From JAGNXB01 sp964471595 (lineage in GTDB: Bacteria; Bacteroidota; Bacteroidia; Chitinophagales; Saprospiraceae): a DNA stretch of 64,000 nucleotides. This document shows, piece by piece, positions 27,055 through 35,254 of this stretch. Under the pieces are notes generated by a model. The model did no database searches. It was not told the origin of the DNA and saw only the letters and a list, made by a program, of their open reading frames with translations. Both the position numbers and the translations under genes were made by a program. The stretch is taken from the NCBI GenBank assembly GCA_964471595.1, contig CAYYGN010000003.1, forward strand, positions 1 through 64,000, given 5' to 3'. Numbering within the stretch: the stretch's first letter is position 1; each line of letters starts with the position of its first letter.

Positions 27055-29519
27055 ACGCTCGACGCATCCCTTTCCTCTGTCTGATCACCCTGGCCCTGGC
27101 CGGTGGACCCCTCTACGGGCAGAGCTGGAACAAACTCAAAAAAGAAGGCGATGAATTCGCCAAGAACGGCCTCTATTTCGAAGCCGCCGAATCCTATTAC
27201 AAAGCCTGGAAAAGCAAGCCCGAAAAACTCATTCTGGCCTGGCAATCCGGCAATTGGTTCGGGCTGGTCAAAGAATACGGGCGCGCCGCCGAAAGCCTCG
27301 AACCGGTCGCCCATTGGAACGAGCCGGAAAAAAAGGCCGGTCTGCTGTACGCCCGTGCCCTGAAACAAAACGGCCGCTACGAGGAGGCCATCGAGGCGTA
27401 CGAATCCTTCCTGGCCGTCTACCAGGGCCCCGACCGCGCCGTTGTGGAATCCCTGACCCTCACCGAAATCGAAGGATGCCGTATGGGACAGTCCCGACCG
27501 GGATCCCCATCGCCTTATTCGGTATCCTGGCCGGGCAAATCCATCAATACGGAAGGATTGGAATTCGCTCCCGCCCTTTTCGGGACCGACGTTGTGTATT
27601 TTTCTTCCACCCGGTCGGGTATGGCACGACTTTACCGGAGCCAGTACCAGAATGAAAAATGGGGCAAGGCCGATGCGCCTTCTACCCTGCCCGCCGACCC
27701 GGCCAATCACGTGGCCAACGGCTCCTTCAGCCGGGACGGTCAGCGGTTTTACTACACGGTTTGCTCGCAGCCTTCCGATGCCCGCAAGCAAAGAGCCCGC
27801 TGTGACATCTACATGATGACCCGCAGGGGTTCGGGGTGGACTGCCGGGGAGAAACTGCCGGCTTATATCAACCTGGCCGATGCCACCACCACCCACCCGG
27901 CCACGGCCACCATCGAGGGTCTCGAATACCTGTTTTTCACCTCCGACCGAACGGGCGGACAGGGAGGTATGGACATCTGGTACGTCACCCGGCAAGCCGG
28001 CAGCGTCACCATGGATTTTTCATTTCCCCAAAATGCCGGCGCTCTCGTCAATACCCCGGCCGACGAGTGGACACCCTTTTACGATGAAAAGGAAAAGGTG
28101 CTGTATTTCTCCTCCAACGGGCATGTTTCTTTCGGAGGATTCGACATCTTCCGCGTGAACGGCAAACCCGGTTCCTGGAGCCGTGCCGAAAACCTGGGCC
28201 GCCCCGTCAATTCGGAGGCCGATGATGCCTATTTTGCCCTGAGTGCAACCGGAGAAATCGGGTTCCTCTCCTCCAACCGCCCCGTCAAGGGACAGAAAAA
28301 CCACACCCGCGACGAAGACCTCTTTTTCGTGTCCACCCAGCCGGTCGAAATGCTGGTCAAAGGCAAAGTCTTCGACCGCATGAGCCAGGATCTCATCCCG
28401 GGCTCCCGGGTGTTTGCCTATCATGTCAACAACGGAGAGAAAGTGGTCTTTACCACACAATATGCCGAGGACGGCAACTTCACGCTGCGCATCCCGCAAG
28501 GCAGGGAAATTTGGGTGACCGCCGAAAAATCGGAGTACGAACCTTCCGTCCTTCGCGTGGACCCCGGCAAAGAACAGGGTCCGCAGCTCACCCACAATTT
28601 CTACCTGATTCCGGAGACCATGCCCGACGAAGAGCCTGTCGTGGCTGCCCCCGTCGCGCAGGTGCCCAAACCGGTGGAAAAGGCGCCGGAAATCCCGGCG
28701 ATGGAACCGTCGGCCGCCAAAACAGCCGATCCGGATCCGGTGCTGGCCGTAGAAGAAGCCCCCCGGAACGTCCCGCCGGCTCCTACCCCGCAACCCAACC
28801 CGGCCACACCGGACAAGGAACACCAACCGGAAAAACAACCGGCAAAAGAAATCGCCCAAAAAACGGAAGACAAGGGTGGAATGTCCTTGCGGGACCGCCT
28901 GGCCCGGGAAGGCCTGACCCCCTACCGCAACCGGGTCCGTTTACCGGAAAATACCGGAGAGGCATCCGTCATGGCTTACCGGGACACGCCCCCGTCCGGA
29001 CAGGCCTCCAGGCCTGCCCCTGAAAAAACCGTCCCGGCCGCCAAGCCGGTGGTGACGCCTCCCCCCACCAAGACGGAACCTGCCAACGTCATCGCCGCTG
29101 CCCGGCCACCCGCCCAGGATTTCAGGGACATCCATCCCTCATCGGTCGGCACATCAGCGCCTTTGGCAGAGGACGACCTTTTCTCGGGCAAGGGGCTGGA
29201 TCGCCGCTATAACGGCAAGCGGGTGGACAAAAGGAAATACCTCACCGAGGCCGAGTCCCACGAAGGCATTTATTACAGGATCCAGCTCGAAGCCACGGAT
29301 CGGCCGGTAACGGACGGGGAGCGATATGAAATCGTGGCCGACCTCGGCCAACTGGAGACCGAGTCCCTGCCCAACCTCGGTTTGTACCGTGTCCTCACCG
29401 GTATCTACCGGGATTTGCCGGAAGCACTGAACGCACAGCGCGCTGCCCGGAAAGCGGGCTTTTCAAAGGCGTTCGTTGTCCGTTACGAAGACGGCATCCG
29501 CCTGCGCCGCTGGAAATAA
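27051..29519 (+). CDS. PorE-like TPR/PD40 envelope protein ending in a SPOR domain
   Basis: An 822-residue protein with a signal peptide (MNARRIPFLCLITLALAGG, cleavage near LYGQ). Order of parts: TPR repeats (about 25-145, for example FAKNGLYFEAAESYYKAW); a PD40 beta-propeller with YFSSTRSG, FSRDGQRFYYTV, YLFFTSDRTGGQGG and LYFSSNGHVSFGGFDIF; a carboxypeptidase-regulatory-like domain (MLVKGKVFDRMSQDL, about 440-525); a long Pro/Ala/Lys-rich linker; and a C-terminal SPOR-like domain (YYRIQLEATDRP to FVVRYEDG, about 740-822). The first three parts match PorE-like proteins, which normally end in an OmpA peptidoglycan-binding domain. Here SPOR replaces it. Likely an outer membrane or periplasmic T9SS- or cell-wall-associated factor. 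Confidence 0.75.
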   Translation: MNARRIPFLCLITLALAGGPLYGQSWNKLKKEGDEFAKNGLYFEAAESYYKAWKSKPEKLILAWQSGNWFGLVKEYGRAAESLEPVAHWNEPEKKAGLLYARALKQNGRYEEAIEAYESFLAVYQGPDRAVVESLTLTEIEGCRMGQSRPGSPSPYSVSWPGKSINTEGLEFAPALFGTDVVYFSSTRSGMARLYRSQYQNEKWGKADAPSTLPADPANHVANGSFSRDGQRFYYTVCSQPSDARKQRARCDIYMMTRRGSGWTAGEKLPAYINLADATTTHPATATIEGLEYLFFTSDRTGGQGGMDIWYVTRQAGSVTMDFSFPQNAGALVNTPADEWTPFYDEKEKVLYFSSNGHVSFGGFDIFRVNGKPGSWSRAENLGRPVNSEADDAYFALSATGEIGFLSSNRPVKGQKNHTRDEDLFFVSTQPVEMLVKGKVFDRMSQDLIPGSRVFAYHVNNGEKVVFTTQYAEDGNFTLRIPQGREIWVTAEKSEYEPSVLRVDPGKEQGPQLTHNFYLIPETMPDEEPVVAAPVAQVPKPVEKAPEIPAMEPSAAKTADPDPVLAVEEAPRNVPPAPTPQPNPATPDKEHQPEKQPAKEIAQKTEDKGGMSLRDRLAREGLTPYRNRVRLPENTGEASVMAYRDTPPSGQASRPAPEKTVPAAKPVVTPPPTKTEPANVIAAARPPAQDFRDIHPSSVGTSAPLAEDDLFSGKGLDRRYNGKRVDKRKYLTEAESHEGIYYRIQLEATDRPVTDGERYEIVADLGQLETESLPNLGLYRVLTGIYRDLPEALNAQRAARKAGFSKAFVVRYEDGIRLRRWK

Positions 29520-29568
29520 AACAGACACACCGTCCATGGCGTCCGGTGAGCCGCTACTATACCCAATG

Positions 29569-29598
29569 GCAGACGACGGGGCACACCCCGTCGTCTGC
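29569..29598 (+). terminator. Perfect 13-bp hairpin, probable bidirectional terminator
   Basis: Arms 29569-29581 and 29586-29598 (starting GCAGACGACG) are fully complementary around a 4-nt CACA loop, followed by a short T-containing stretch (TTCATTT). It sits 50 bp after the PorE-like gene and 60 bp before gmd. Confidence 0.6.
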
Positions 29599-29645
29599 TT
29601 CATTTGGGCAGGGCCCCTGCTGATCGTCGAACTTCAGTGAAACCC

Positions 29646-29653
29646 TACCTTTA
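29646..29653 (+). promoter_or_regulatory. -7 promoter box close to the gmd start codon
   Basis: TACCTTTA matches seven of eight TAnnTTTG positions and ends only 4 bp before the gmd ATG at 29658, so transcription would begin at or within a base or two of the start codon. Confidence 0.4.
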
Positions 29654-29657
29654 TCCC

Positions 29658-30791
29658 ATGAAAACGGCACTCATCACCGGGGTCACCGGGCAGGACGGAG
29701 CCTACCTGGCCGAATTCCTGCTGCGCAAAGGGTATGTCGTCCACGGGATCAAGCGCCGCTCTTCCCTGTTCAACACTCAGCGGGTGGATCATCTCTACGA
29801 GGACCCGCACATTGACGACCGCCATTTCATCCTGCATTACGGCGACCTGACGGACAGCACCAACCTCATCCGAATCATGCAGGAGGTACGCCCTGACGAA
29901 GTGTACAACCTGGGCGCCCAGTCGCATGTCCAGGTCAGCTTTGAGACACCGGAATACACCGCCAATGCCGATGCGCTGGGCGCCTTGCGCCTCCTGGAAG
30001 CCATCCGGCTGCTCGGCCTGGACAGGACCACCCGCTATTATCAGGCTTCCACCTCCGAACTCTACGGCATGGTCCGGGAAGTGCCCCAGACCGAAAAGAC
30101 GCCTTTCCATCCGCGTTCCCCCTATGCGGTAGCCAAGCTCTATGCCTATTGGATCACGGTCAATTACCGGGAGGCCTACGGCTTTTATGCCTGCAACGGC
30201 ATCCTGTTCAACCACGAGTCTCCGGTAAGGGGAGAGACCTTCGTGACCCGCAAGATTACCCGTGCGGCGGCCCGGATAGCCCTGGGGCTTCAGGACAAAC
30301 TCTGGCTGGGCAATCTGGACGCCCGTCGCGACTGGGGCCATGCGCGGGATTATGTGGAGGGCATGTATCTCATGCTCCAGCAGGACCAGCCGGTCGATTA
30401 TGTATTGGCGACCGGTCGCACCACATCCGTCCGTGATTTCGCCCAAATGGCCTTTGCCGAAGCCGGTATCCGGTTGGCCTTCCGGGGCGAGGGCGTGGAT
30501 GAGGTCGGTATTGTCGAATCGCTGGATCCCTCCCGACTGCCCGAAGGGGCCGGAGCCGGGCTTCAGCCCGGTGCCGTTGTCTGTGCGGTGGATCCCCGGT
30601 ACTTCCGACCGGCGGAGGTTGACCTACTCATCGGCGATGCCTCCCTTGCCCGCCAACAACTCGGATGGACGCCGGTGTCAACCGTTCAGGATTTGGTGCA
30701 GGAAATGATGGCGGCCGATCTACGGGTGGTCCGCCAGGAAGCCTTGCTGCGCAGCCACGGTTATCTGGCCGATGCCGGCCCGTCCGAATGA
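29658..30791 (+). CDS. gmd: GDP-mannose 4,6-dehydratase
   Basis: ATG at 29658 (MKTALITGVTGQDGAYLAEF) gives 377 residues, matching the usual GMD length of about 370. Motifs: NADP-binding GVTGQDG (residues 8-14), SSLFNTQRVDHLY, HYGDLTDSTNLIRI, the catalytic region QASTSELYG and SPYAVAKLYAYWITVNYREAYG with the YxxxK pair, NHESPVRGETFVTRKITRA, and WGHARDYVEGMYLMLQ. The enzyme converts GDP-mannose to GDP-4-keto-6-deoxymannose, precursor of GDP-fucose or GDP-rhamnose, for surface glycans. No fucose synthase follows here; the next gene is convergent. It may feed the glycan operon at 14.9-17.8 kb. Confidence 0.97.
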   Translation: MKTALITGVTGQDGAYLAEFLLRKGYVVHGIKRRSSLFNTQRVDHLYEDPHIDDRHFILHYGDLTDSTNLIRIMQEVRPDEVYNLGAQSHVQVSFETPEYTANADALGALRLLEAIRLLGLDRTTRYYQASTSELYGMVREVPQTEKTPFHPRSPYAVAKLYAYWITVNYREAYGFYACNGILFNHESPVRGETFVTRKITRAAARIALGLQDKLWLGNLDARRDWGHARDYVEGMYLMLQQDQPVDYVLATGRTTSVRDFAQMAFAEAGIRLAFRGEGVDEVGIVESLDPSRLPEGAGAGLQPGAVVCAVDPRYFRPAEVDLLIGDASLARQQLGWTPVSTVQDLVQEMMAADLRVVRQEALLRSHGYLADAGPSE

Positions 30792-30798
30792 CCTCCGG

Positions 30799-32127
30799 TC
30801 ATTCCTCCTTGAAATAGACCTGCAGACGGTCGGACTGCAACCGGTTGCGCAACCATCGCCGCAGGCGTTCCCGATCGATGGTTTCTGCTGATTCGGGGTC
30901 CAGGGTCAATATGACGATATCTCTTGGCCGCACGGCACCATCACTCCCGTGGAATTCATGGGCAGAGACATAGGTACAGGCCTGTATGCCGGAATAAAGC
31001 GAACGGAGTTCGTTGAGGATCTGCCCGCCTTCGGCTTTTTGCTTTTGCAGGCTGTCAATGAGCCGGTTCTGATAGTCCACCTGCATCTGGAGGAGAGTGA
31101 TCTCCTCCTTCAAATCATCCACCAGCAATTCACTCCGGGAGACTTCGTCAAAGGACAGCCCTTGCTGGAAAGTGATCTCCACATCCTTGAGCCCAAAGTC
31201 CGTCGCCTTGTCCCTGATCAATCGCTGCTGCTCGCCATTAAGAGTCGGCCCGCCATACACCAACCGGATCCGGCGCTCTTCTGCATCAATTTCGTTCCTG
31301 AGCAGAAAATTGCCCTCGATGATGCTGATGTTTTTGACGTATTGATTGGCATTTTCGTTGAAGCGCTCCTTCTGCACCAGCACATAGCCAAAATAAATAC
31401 TCGGGATCAGGACGATGGCGATGACAACGGAAATCCACTGATTGATCCTTTTCTTGACCTGAGGGTCAAGGGAGCCGCGGATGGGCAGCCGCAAGACCTG
31501 GGTGATGATCAGGGAGGCGATGGCGATAAAAACCGTATTGATCGTGAACAGGTAAAAGGCGCCCAAAAAGAAGGTCAATTGCCCGGTGGCCAGACCATAT
31601 CCCGAGGTGCAAAGGGGAGGCATCAGGGCGGTGGCTATGGCCACTCCCGGAATGACGTTGCCTTTCTGTTTGCTGGTAATGGCGACGATGCCGGCGAGTC
31701 CGCCGAACAAAGCGATGAGTACGTCGTAAATAGTCGGACTGGTGCGGGCCAGCAATTCCGAGTGCGCCGTTGAAATGGGTGTAATGGCGAAATAAGCCGT
31801 TGAGGCTACGAGGCCGGCGATAATGGCGAAGCCCAGATTTTTGATCGCCTGCCGGAAAAGCGGCATGTTATAGGTGGCGATGCTGTACCCGATACCGTTA
31901 ATGGGCCCCATGAGTGGCGAGATCAACATCGCTCCGATGATGACTGCCGTGGAATTCATGTTGAGGCCTACCGAAGCGACAATAATGGCGAAAGAAAGGA
32001 TCCACAGATTGGTCCCCTTGAAAATAATGTCTTTTTCGATGGTGGCGTGGATCCGCTCGAGATCATCGAGTTCACTCTCCAGGTTGAGGTAGTTCAGCAA
32101 TCGCCGGATCCAGAGCAGGTTGTTCAT
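30799..32127 (-). CDS. DUF389 family membrane protein
   Basis: ATG at 32127 (MNNLLWIRRLLNYLNLE) gives 442 residues. The frame extends further upstream without a good start. A cytoplasmic N-terminus (LDDLERIHATIEKDI) is followed by about six membrane segments with the DUF389 core AVIIGAMLISPLMGPINGIG and GGLAGIVAITSKQKGNVIPGVAIATALMPPLCTSGYG. A soluble C-terminal region (about residues 270-442) has a coiled-coil-like stretch (VDDLKEEITLLQMQVDYQN) and a mixed alpha/beta end. Function of DUF389 proteins is unknown; transport or stress roles have been suggested. The 3' end is convergent with gmd, 7 bp apart. Confidence 0.88.
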   Translation of the reverse strand: MNNLLWIRRLLNYLNLESELDDLERIHATIEKDIIFKGTNLWILSFAIIVASVGLNMNSTAVIIGAMLISPLMGPINGIGYSIATYNMPLFRQAIKNLGFAIIAGLVASTAYFAITPISTAHSELLARTSPTIYDVLIALFGGLAGIVAITSKQKGNVIPGVAIATALMPPLCTSGYGLATGQLTFFLGAFYLFTINTVFIAIASLIITQVLRLPIRGSLDPQVKKRINQWISVVIAIVLIPSIYFGYVLVQKERFNENANQYVKNISIIEGNFLLRNEIDAEERRIRLVYGGPTLNGEQQRLIRDKATDFGLKDVEITFQQGLSFDEVSRSELLVDDLKEEITLLQMQVDYQNRLIDSLQKQKAEGGQILNELRSLYSGIQACTYVSAHEFHGSDGAVRPRDIVILTLDPESAETIDRERLRRWLRNRLQSDRLQVYFKEE

Positions 32128-32284
32128 CACAGGAGCGGTATGCACATTATCAGGCCCGAATATAAGCGGAGACTCGGGTATATGTCCGCTTTGCTTTCGG
32201 CGGGTAGGTCCGGGACCCGGGATCATTGACCCCCGCAGGCGAAAGATACGGCTTTCGGAAGTGCCGGAATGCGGCCTTTGCGTC

Positions 32285-32315
32285 TTGGAAGTAAACCGGA
32301 TAAACTATAACTTTA
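32285..32315 (+). promoter_or_regulatory. Promoter: TTG-N20-TAACTTTA
   Basis: A -33 type TTG at 32285-32287 is separated by 20 bp from a -7 box TAACTTTA at 32308-32315, close to the Bacteroidota consensus. The predicted transcription start falls at or very near the ATG at 32322. Confidence 0.5.
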
Positions 32316-32321
32316 CCCCAA

Positions 32322-33629
32322 ATGAGGAATAGGAAAATGAAAGATTGCGCAGTCATCTTGGCATTTTGCATGATAATATTTTGTAATGGGTGGGGATACG
32401 CCCTCGGTTTGCATGGCGGCCCCTGCGACTCCCTGGATGTGCAGGGTGCCATAGCCAGCCCTGTTTGTGAAGGGGTCGATTTGACATTTACGGCCTCGGG
32501 GGCCAGCTACTATCTCTGGGAAGGGCCCAACGGATTCACCAGCATGCAACCCATGACCGTCATTCCCCAGGCAGGTCCCCAACATGCCGGTACCTACCGG
32601 CTGGTGGGTTTTGATGTTTTCGGGTGTTCCGATACGATTGTGTTGGATGCCGTCGTACACAGCCGGCCGCGTTTGCCGTTCGGAGGGCTCGAGGCTTGTG
32701 CCGAAGGCCCGTTTTCCCTGCAGGCCACCGGTGGGACGCCGCCTCTGGAATACGCGATCCAGGAAGAGCCTTTTCAGGAGGGAGGTGCATTTGCCGGACT
32801 TTCGCCGGGTGATTATACGGTCCGGGTACGCGATGTTAATGGTTGCGCCGACAGTGCGCTGTTGACCGTTTTCCCTTTGCCGGACATCGTCCAGTTGATT
32901 GTTGTCGAAGGAGGGTGCAGCCAGCCTGATGGCAGCCTGACGGTGATCGCCACAGGCAATGCACCCTTCCAGTATGATCTCAACGGCTCGCCACCCGGCG
33001 CCGTTCAGCAATTTGACGGTCTGAGTCCGGGTACCTATACCGTGCGGGTAACGGATGCCTTCGGTTGCAGCCGGTCTGCCACGGTCGAACTCAATACCGC
33101 TACGGGGCCCCTCATCACCGAAGTCTTCGCGGACGCGGCCCAATGCGGGCTGCCGGATGGACGCATTCGGGTCAGCGTACAGGGCAATGCACCGCTGGCT
33201 TTTTCGCTGGACAACAATCCTCCCCAGGCTTCAAGTACCTTCGGCGCCCTTGCACCGGGGACCTATACCATTACCGTCCAGGATCCCTCGGGATGTACAG
33301 CTTCGACAGATGTCGTCGTCGAGCGGACGGGTTGTGAAGTATTTTTCCCCAACGCCTTTACACCGAATGGCGACGGGGTGAATGACAAGTTCCGGATATT
33401 TCCGCCGGTGGGCATTACGGCGTGGATCCTGCAATACCGGATTTATGACCGCTGGGGCACCTTGCTGCACGAAGCCAGCGACTTCCCCTCTACCGAATCC
33501 GGCCCCTGGTGGGATGGATTCCACAAAGACAAGAAGCTGGAACCCGGTGTATTTCTATACACCGTTGATTACCGGATTGACAACGGGCAGGTCCAGTCCA
33601 AGGCCGGGGAGTTCAGCCTGATGCGCTGA
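32322..33629 (+). CDS. SprB-repeat protein with gliding-motility/T9SS C-terminal domain
   Basis: A 435-residue secreted protein. ATG at 32322 is taken; ATG at 32337 (MKDCAVILAFCM) is an alternative that keeps the signal peptide. After a signal region the N-terminus has an Ig-like fold (LTFTASGASYYLWEGPNGF). Residues about 120-340 hold three SprB-type repeats with the motif SPGTYTVRVTDAFGC and variants SPGDYTVRVRDVNGC and APGTYTITVQDPSGC. The C-terminus is the gliding motility-associated (type B) domain: FFPNAFTPNGDGVNDKFRIF, YRIYDRWGTLL, WWDGFHKDKKLEPGVFLYTVDY. It is exported by T9SS and probably surface-attached. Adhesive or cohesive functions are likely; the ligand is unknown. Confidence 0.92.
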   Translation: MRNRKMKDCAVILAFCMIIFCNGWGYALGLHGGPCDSLDVQGAIASPVCEGVDLTFTASGASYYLWEGPNGFTSMQPMTVIPQAGPQHAGTYRLVGFDVFGCSDTIVLDAVVHSRPRLPFGGLEACAEGPFSLQATGGTPPLEYAIQEEPFQEGGAFAGLSPGDYTVRVRDVNGCADSALLTVFPLPDIVQLIVVEGGCSQPDGSLTVIATGNAPFQYDLNGSPPGAVQQFDGLSPGTYTVRVTDAFGCSRSATVELNTATGPLITEVFADAAQCGLPDGRIRVSVQGNAPLAFSLDNNPPQASSTFGALAPGTYTITVQDPSGCTASTDVVVERTGCEVFFPNAFTPNGDGVNDKFRIFPPVGITAWILQYRIYDRWGTLLHEASDFPSTESGPWWDGFHKDKKLEPGVFLYTVDYRIDNGQVQSKAGEFSLMR

Positions 33630-33658
33630 CTTGCCTCCGTGTCCTTACCTTGCACACC

Positions 33659-34561
33659 ATGTCATCCGTGCATCGTTCGGGCTTTGTCAATATCCTCGGT
33701 CATCCCAATGTGGGAAAATCCACGCTCATGAATGCGCTGGTCGGGGAGCGTATGAGCATCGTCTCCGCCAAACCCCAGACGACCCGTCACCGGATTCTCG
33801 GCATATTGAGTGGTGACGACTTCCAGCTTGTGTTCTCCGATACGCCGGGTTTTGTCCTTCGCCCGGCCTACCGGATGCACGAAAAAATGAACGCATTTGT
33901 GGCCGGCGCCTTTGAAGATGCCGATTTGGTCCTGCTCGTCACGGAAGCCGGCGACGCCTATGCCGAAGACGACCTCCTGTTGCAACATGTGCAGGAAAGC
34001 GAGGCACCCCGGTTTCTGGTGGTGAACAAATCGGACCGGACCGATCCCTCTGTCCTTGAAAAGACCGTAAAGGAATGGGAAAATCGCCTGTCTTTTGACC
34101 GGGTCTTTGTCCTGTCGGCCTTGCAGCAGACCGGGACGGACGATTTGGCTGCGGCGATTCGGGAAGCAATGCCGGAAGGTCCAGCCTGGTATCCCAAAGA
34201 CCAGTTGACCGATCGGCCCGAACGGTTTTTTGTGGCAGAGCTGATCCGGGAGCAGATATTCCATCTGTACGAACAGGAGATCCCCTACTCGGTGGAGGTG
34301 GTGGTGGAATACTTCCAGGAGCCGGCGGAAGGCGAAAAGGACCTGATCCGGATAGGTGCCGAGATTTATGTCATGCGCAATACCCAGAAGGCCATTCTTT
34401 TGGGCAAGGGGGGGCAGGCCATCAAAAAGCTGGGGATACAGGCCAGGGCCGCGATCGAGGAATTCCTGGGCCAGCAGATTTATCTGGAGCTCCATGTGAA
34501 GATTCGTCCCAAATGGCGCGATGATGACCGCAGTCTCCGCTCCTTCGGCTACGTAGGATGA
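33659..34561 (+). CDS. era: GTPase Era
   Basis: ATG at 33659 gives 300 residues, typical for Era. The frame opens earlier at a TTG, but the ATG fits the family start (MSSVHRSGFVNILG). GTPase motifs: G1 GHPNVGKST, G2 in KPQTTRHRI, G3 DTPGF, G4 NKSD, and a G5-like SALQ. The C-terminal KH domain holds VMRNTQKAILLGKGGQAIKKLG (about residues 240-265) with the GKGG loop that binds the 3' end of 16S rRNA. Era aids 30S ribosome assembly. A TACCTTG element lies 6 bp before the start, and an initiator tRNA follows 91 bp downstream on the same strand. Confidence 0.97.
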   Translation: MSSVHRSGFVNILGHPNVGKSTLMNALVGERMSIVSAKPQTTRHRILGILSGDDFQLVFSDTPGFVLRPAYRMHEKMNAFVAGAFEDADLVLLVTEAGDAYAEDDLLLQHVQESEAPRFLVVNKSDRTDPSVLEKTVKEWENRLSFDRVFVLSALQQTGTDDLAAAIREAMPEGPAWYPKDQLTDRPERFFVAELIREQIFHLYEQEIPYSVEVVVEYFQEPAEGEKDLIRIGAEIYVMRNTQKAILLGKGGQAIKKLGIQARAAIEEFLGQQIYLELHVKIRPKWRDDDRSLRSFGYVG

Positions 34562-34612
34562 CCCTCGCCCAAGTTTTTCAACCCGGATTACCTCTATTAC
34601 GGAAAGTTGTCG

Positions 34613-34620
34613 TATATTTG
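34613..34620 (+). promoter_or_regulatory. Bacteroidota -7 promoter box of the tRNA
   Basis: TATATTTG is an exact TAnnTTTG match 32 bp upstream of the initiator tRNA. No convincing -33 box was found at the expected distance. Confidence 0.55.
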
Positions 34621-34652
34621 CCCTCCCAAGGGGTAAAACCCGGGATCTACAT

Positions 34653-34728
<76 letters not shown>

Positions 34729-34734
34729 GGAGAA

Positions 34735-34760
34735 GGGAACCGAGAGGTTCCCTTTTTTTT
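34735..34760 (+). terminator. Intrinsic terminator of the tRNA
   Basis: GGGAACC/GGTTCCC with a GAGA loop and eight T, immediately after the initiator tRNA. Confidence 0.85.
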
Positions 34761-34802
34761 CACGGGAGATATCAAGTCGTGTTGAGGCCTGGGGCCGCAA
34801 AA

Positions 34803-34828
34803 GGGAACCGAGAGGTTCCCTTTTTTTT
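34803..34828 (+). terminator. Second copy of the tRNA terminator
   Basis: Identical hairpin (GGGAACC GAGA GGTTCCC) and eight T, 68 bp after the first copy and just before the assembly gap. Confidence 0.8.
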
Positions 34829-34836
34829 CACGGGAG

Positions 34837-34936
34837 NNNNNNNNNNNNNNNNNNNNNNNNNNNNNNNNNNNNNNNNNNNNNNNNNNNNNNNNNNNNNNNN
34901 NNNNNNNNNNNNNNNNNNNNNNNNNNNNNNNNNNNN
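34837..34936. other. Assembly gap of 100 N
   Basis: Second 100-N scaffold gap, placed inside the tRNA/terminator repeat; its real length and content are unknown. Confidence 0.98.
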
Positions 34937-35001
34937 GTTGAGGCCTGGGGGCCGAAATCCTGACCTCCGGAGGAGCGTCAGGACCTCCGCCACCAAGAAA
35001 A

Positions 35002-35026
35002 GGGAACCGGGAGGTTCCCTTTTTTT
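35002..35026 (+). terminator. Third, slightly diverged terminator copy
   Basis: GGGAACC/GGTTCCC with GGGA loop and seven T, right after a copy of the tRNA 3' end. Confidence 0.75.
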
Positions 35027-35254
35027 ATTGAGCCTGTCGGCGTGGACCAGGTCTTGGGAATCGAGGAGCTCCCGGGCCTTGGAAGAAAAGGACAACCAAC
35101 CCCGGCGGGGTTGAACATCTCACAACAACAAGGTCATAGGTGACGGCCATATTTTTACGCCTGCTCTCCTCATGGCGAAACGCACATCTTTTGAATCGGA
35201 AAATGCTGATCAAGGAGGTATTCTGTATCTTGTTGGGACAGGATTTTACGCTTA
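35027..35254. other. Intergenic region before the AraC regulator
   Basis: No gene recognised. Contains a 7-bp hairpin CAACCCC/GGGGTTG at 35097-35113, and TATCTTGT at about 35226-35233, a possible -7 box for the AraC regulator 22 bp downstream. Confidence 0.4.

Larger units (their letters stand above)
34729..35026. repeat. Tandem tRNA-terminator repeat interrupted by the gap
   Basis: Repeated pieces follow the tRNA: an identical terminator hairpin with its tail at 34733 and again at 34801 (68-bp period), a shared block GTTGAGGCCTGGGG at 34781-34794 and 34937-34950, and the last 12 nt of the tRNA (CCTCCGCCACCA) again at 34984-34995 followed by a third terminator. The 100-N gap falls inside this repeat, suggesting a collapsed array. 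Confidence 0.7.

Noticed and set aside
34984..34995. Second complete tRNA gene after the gap
   Set aside because: Only the last 12 nt of the acceptor arm and CCA are present; the rest does not fold into a cloverleaf, so it is treated as a repeat remnant.
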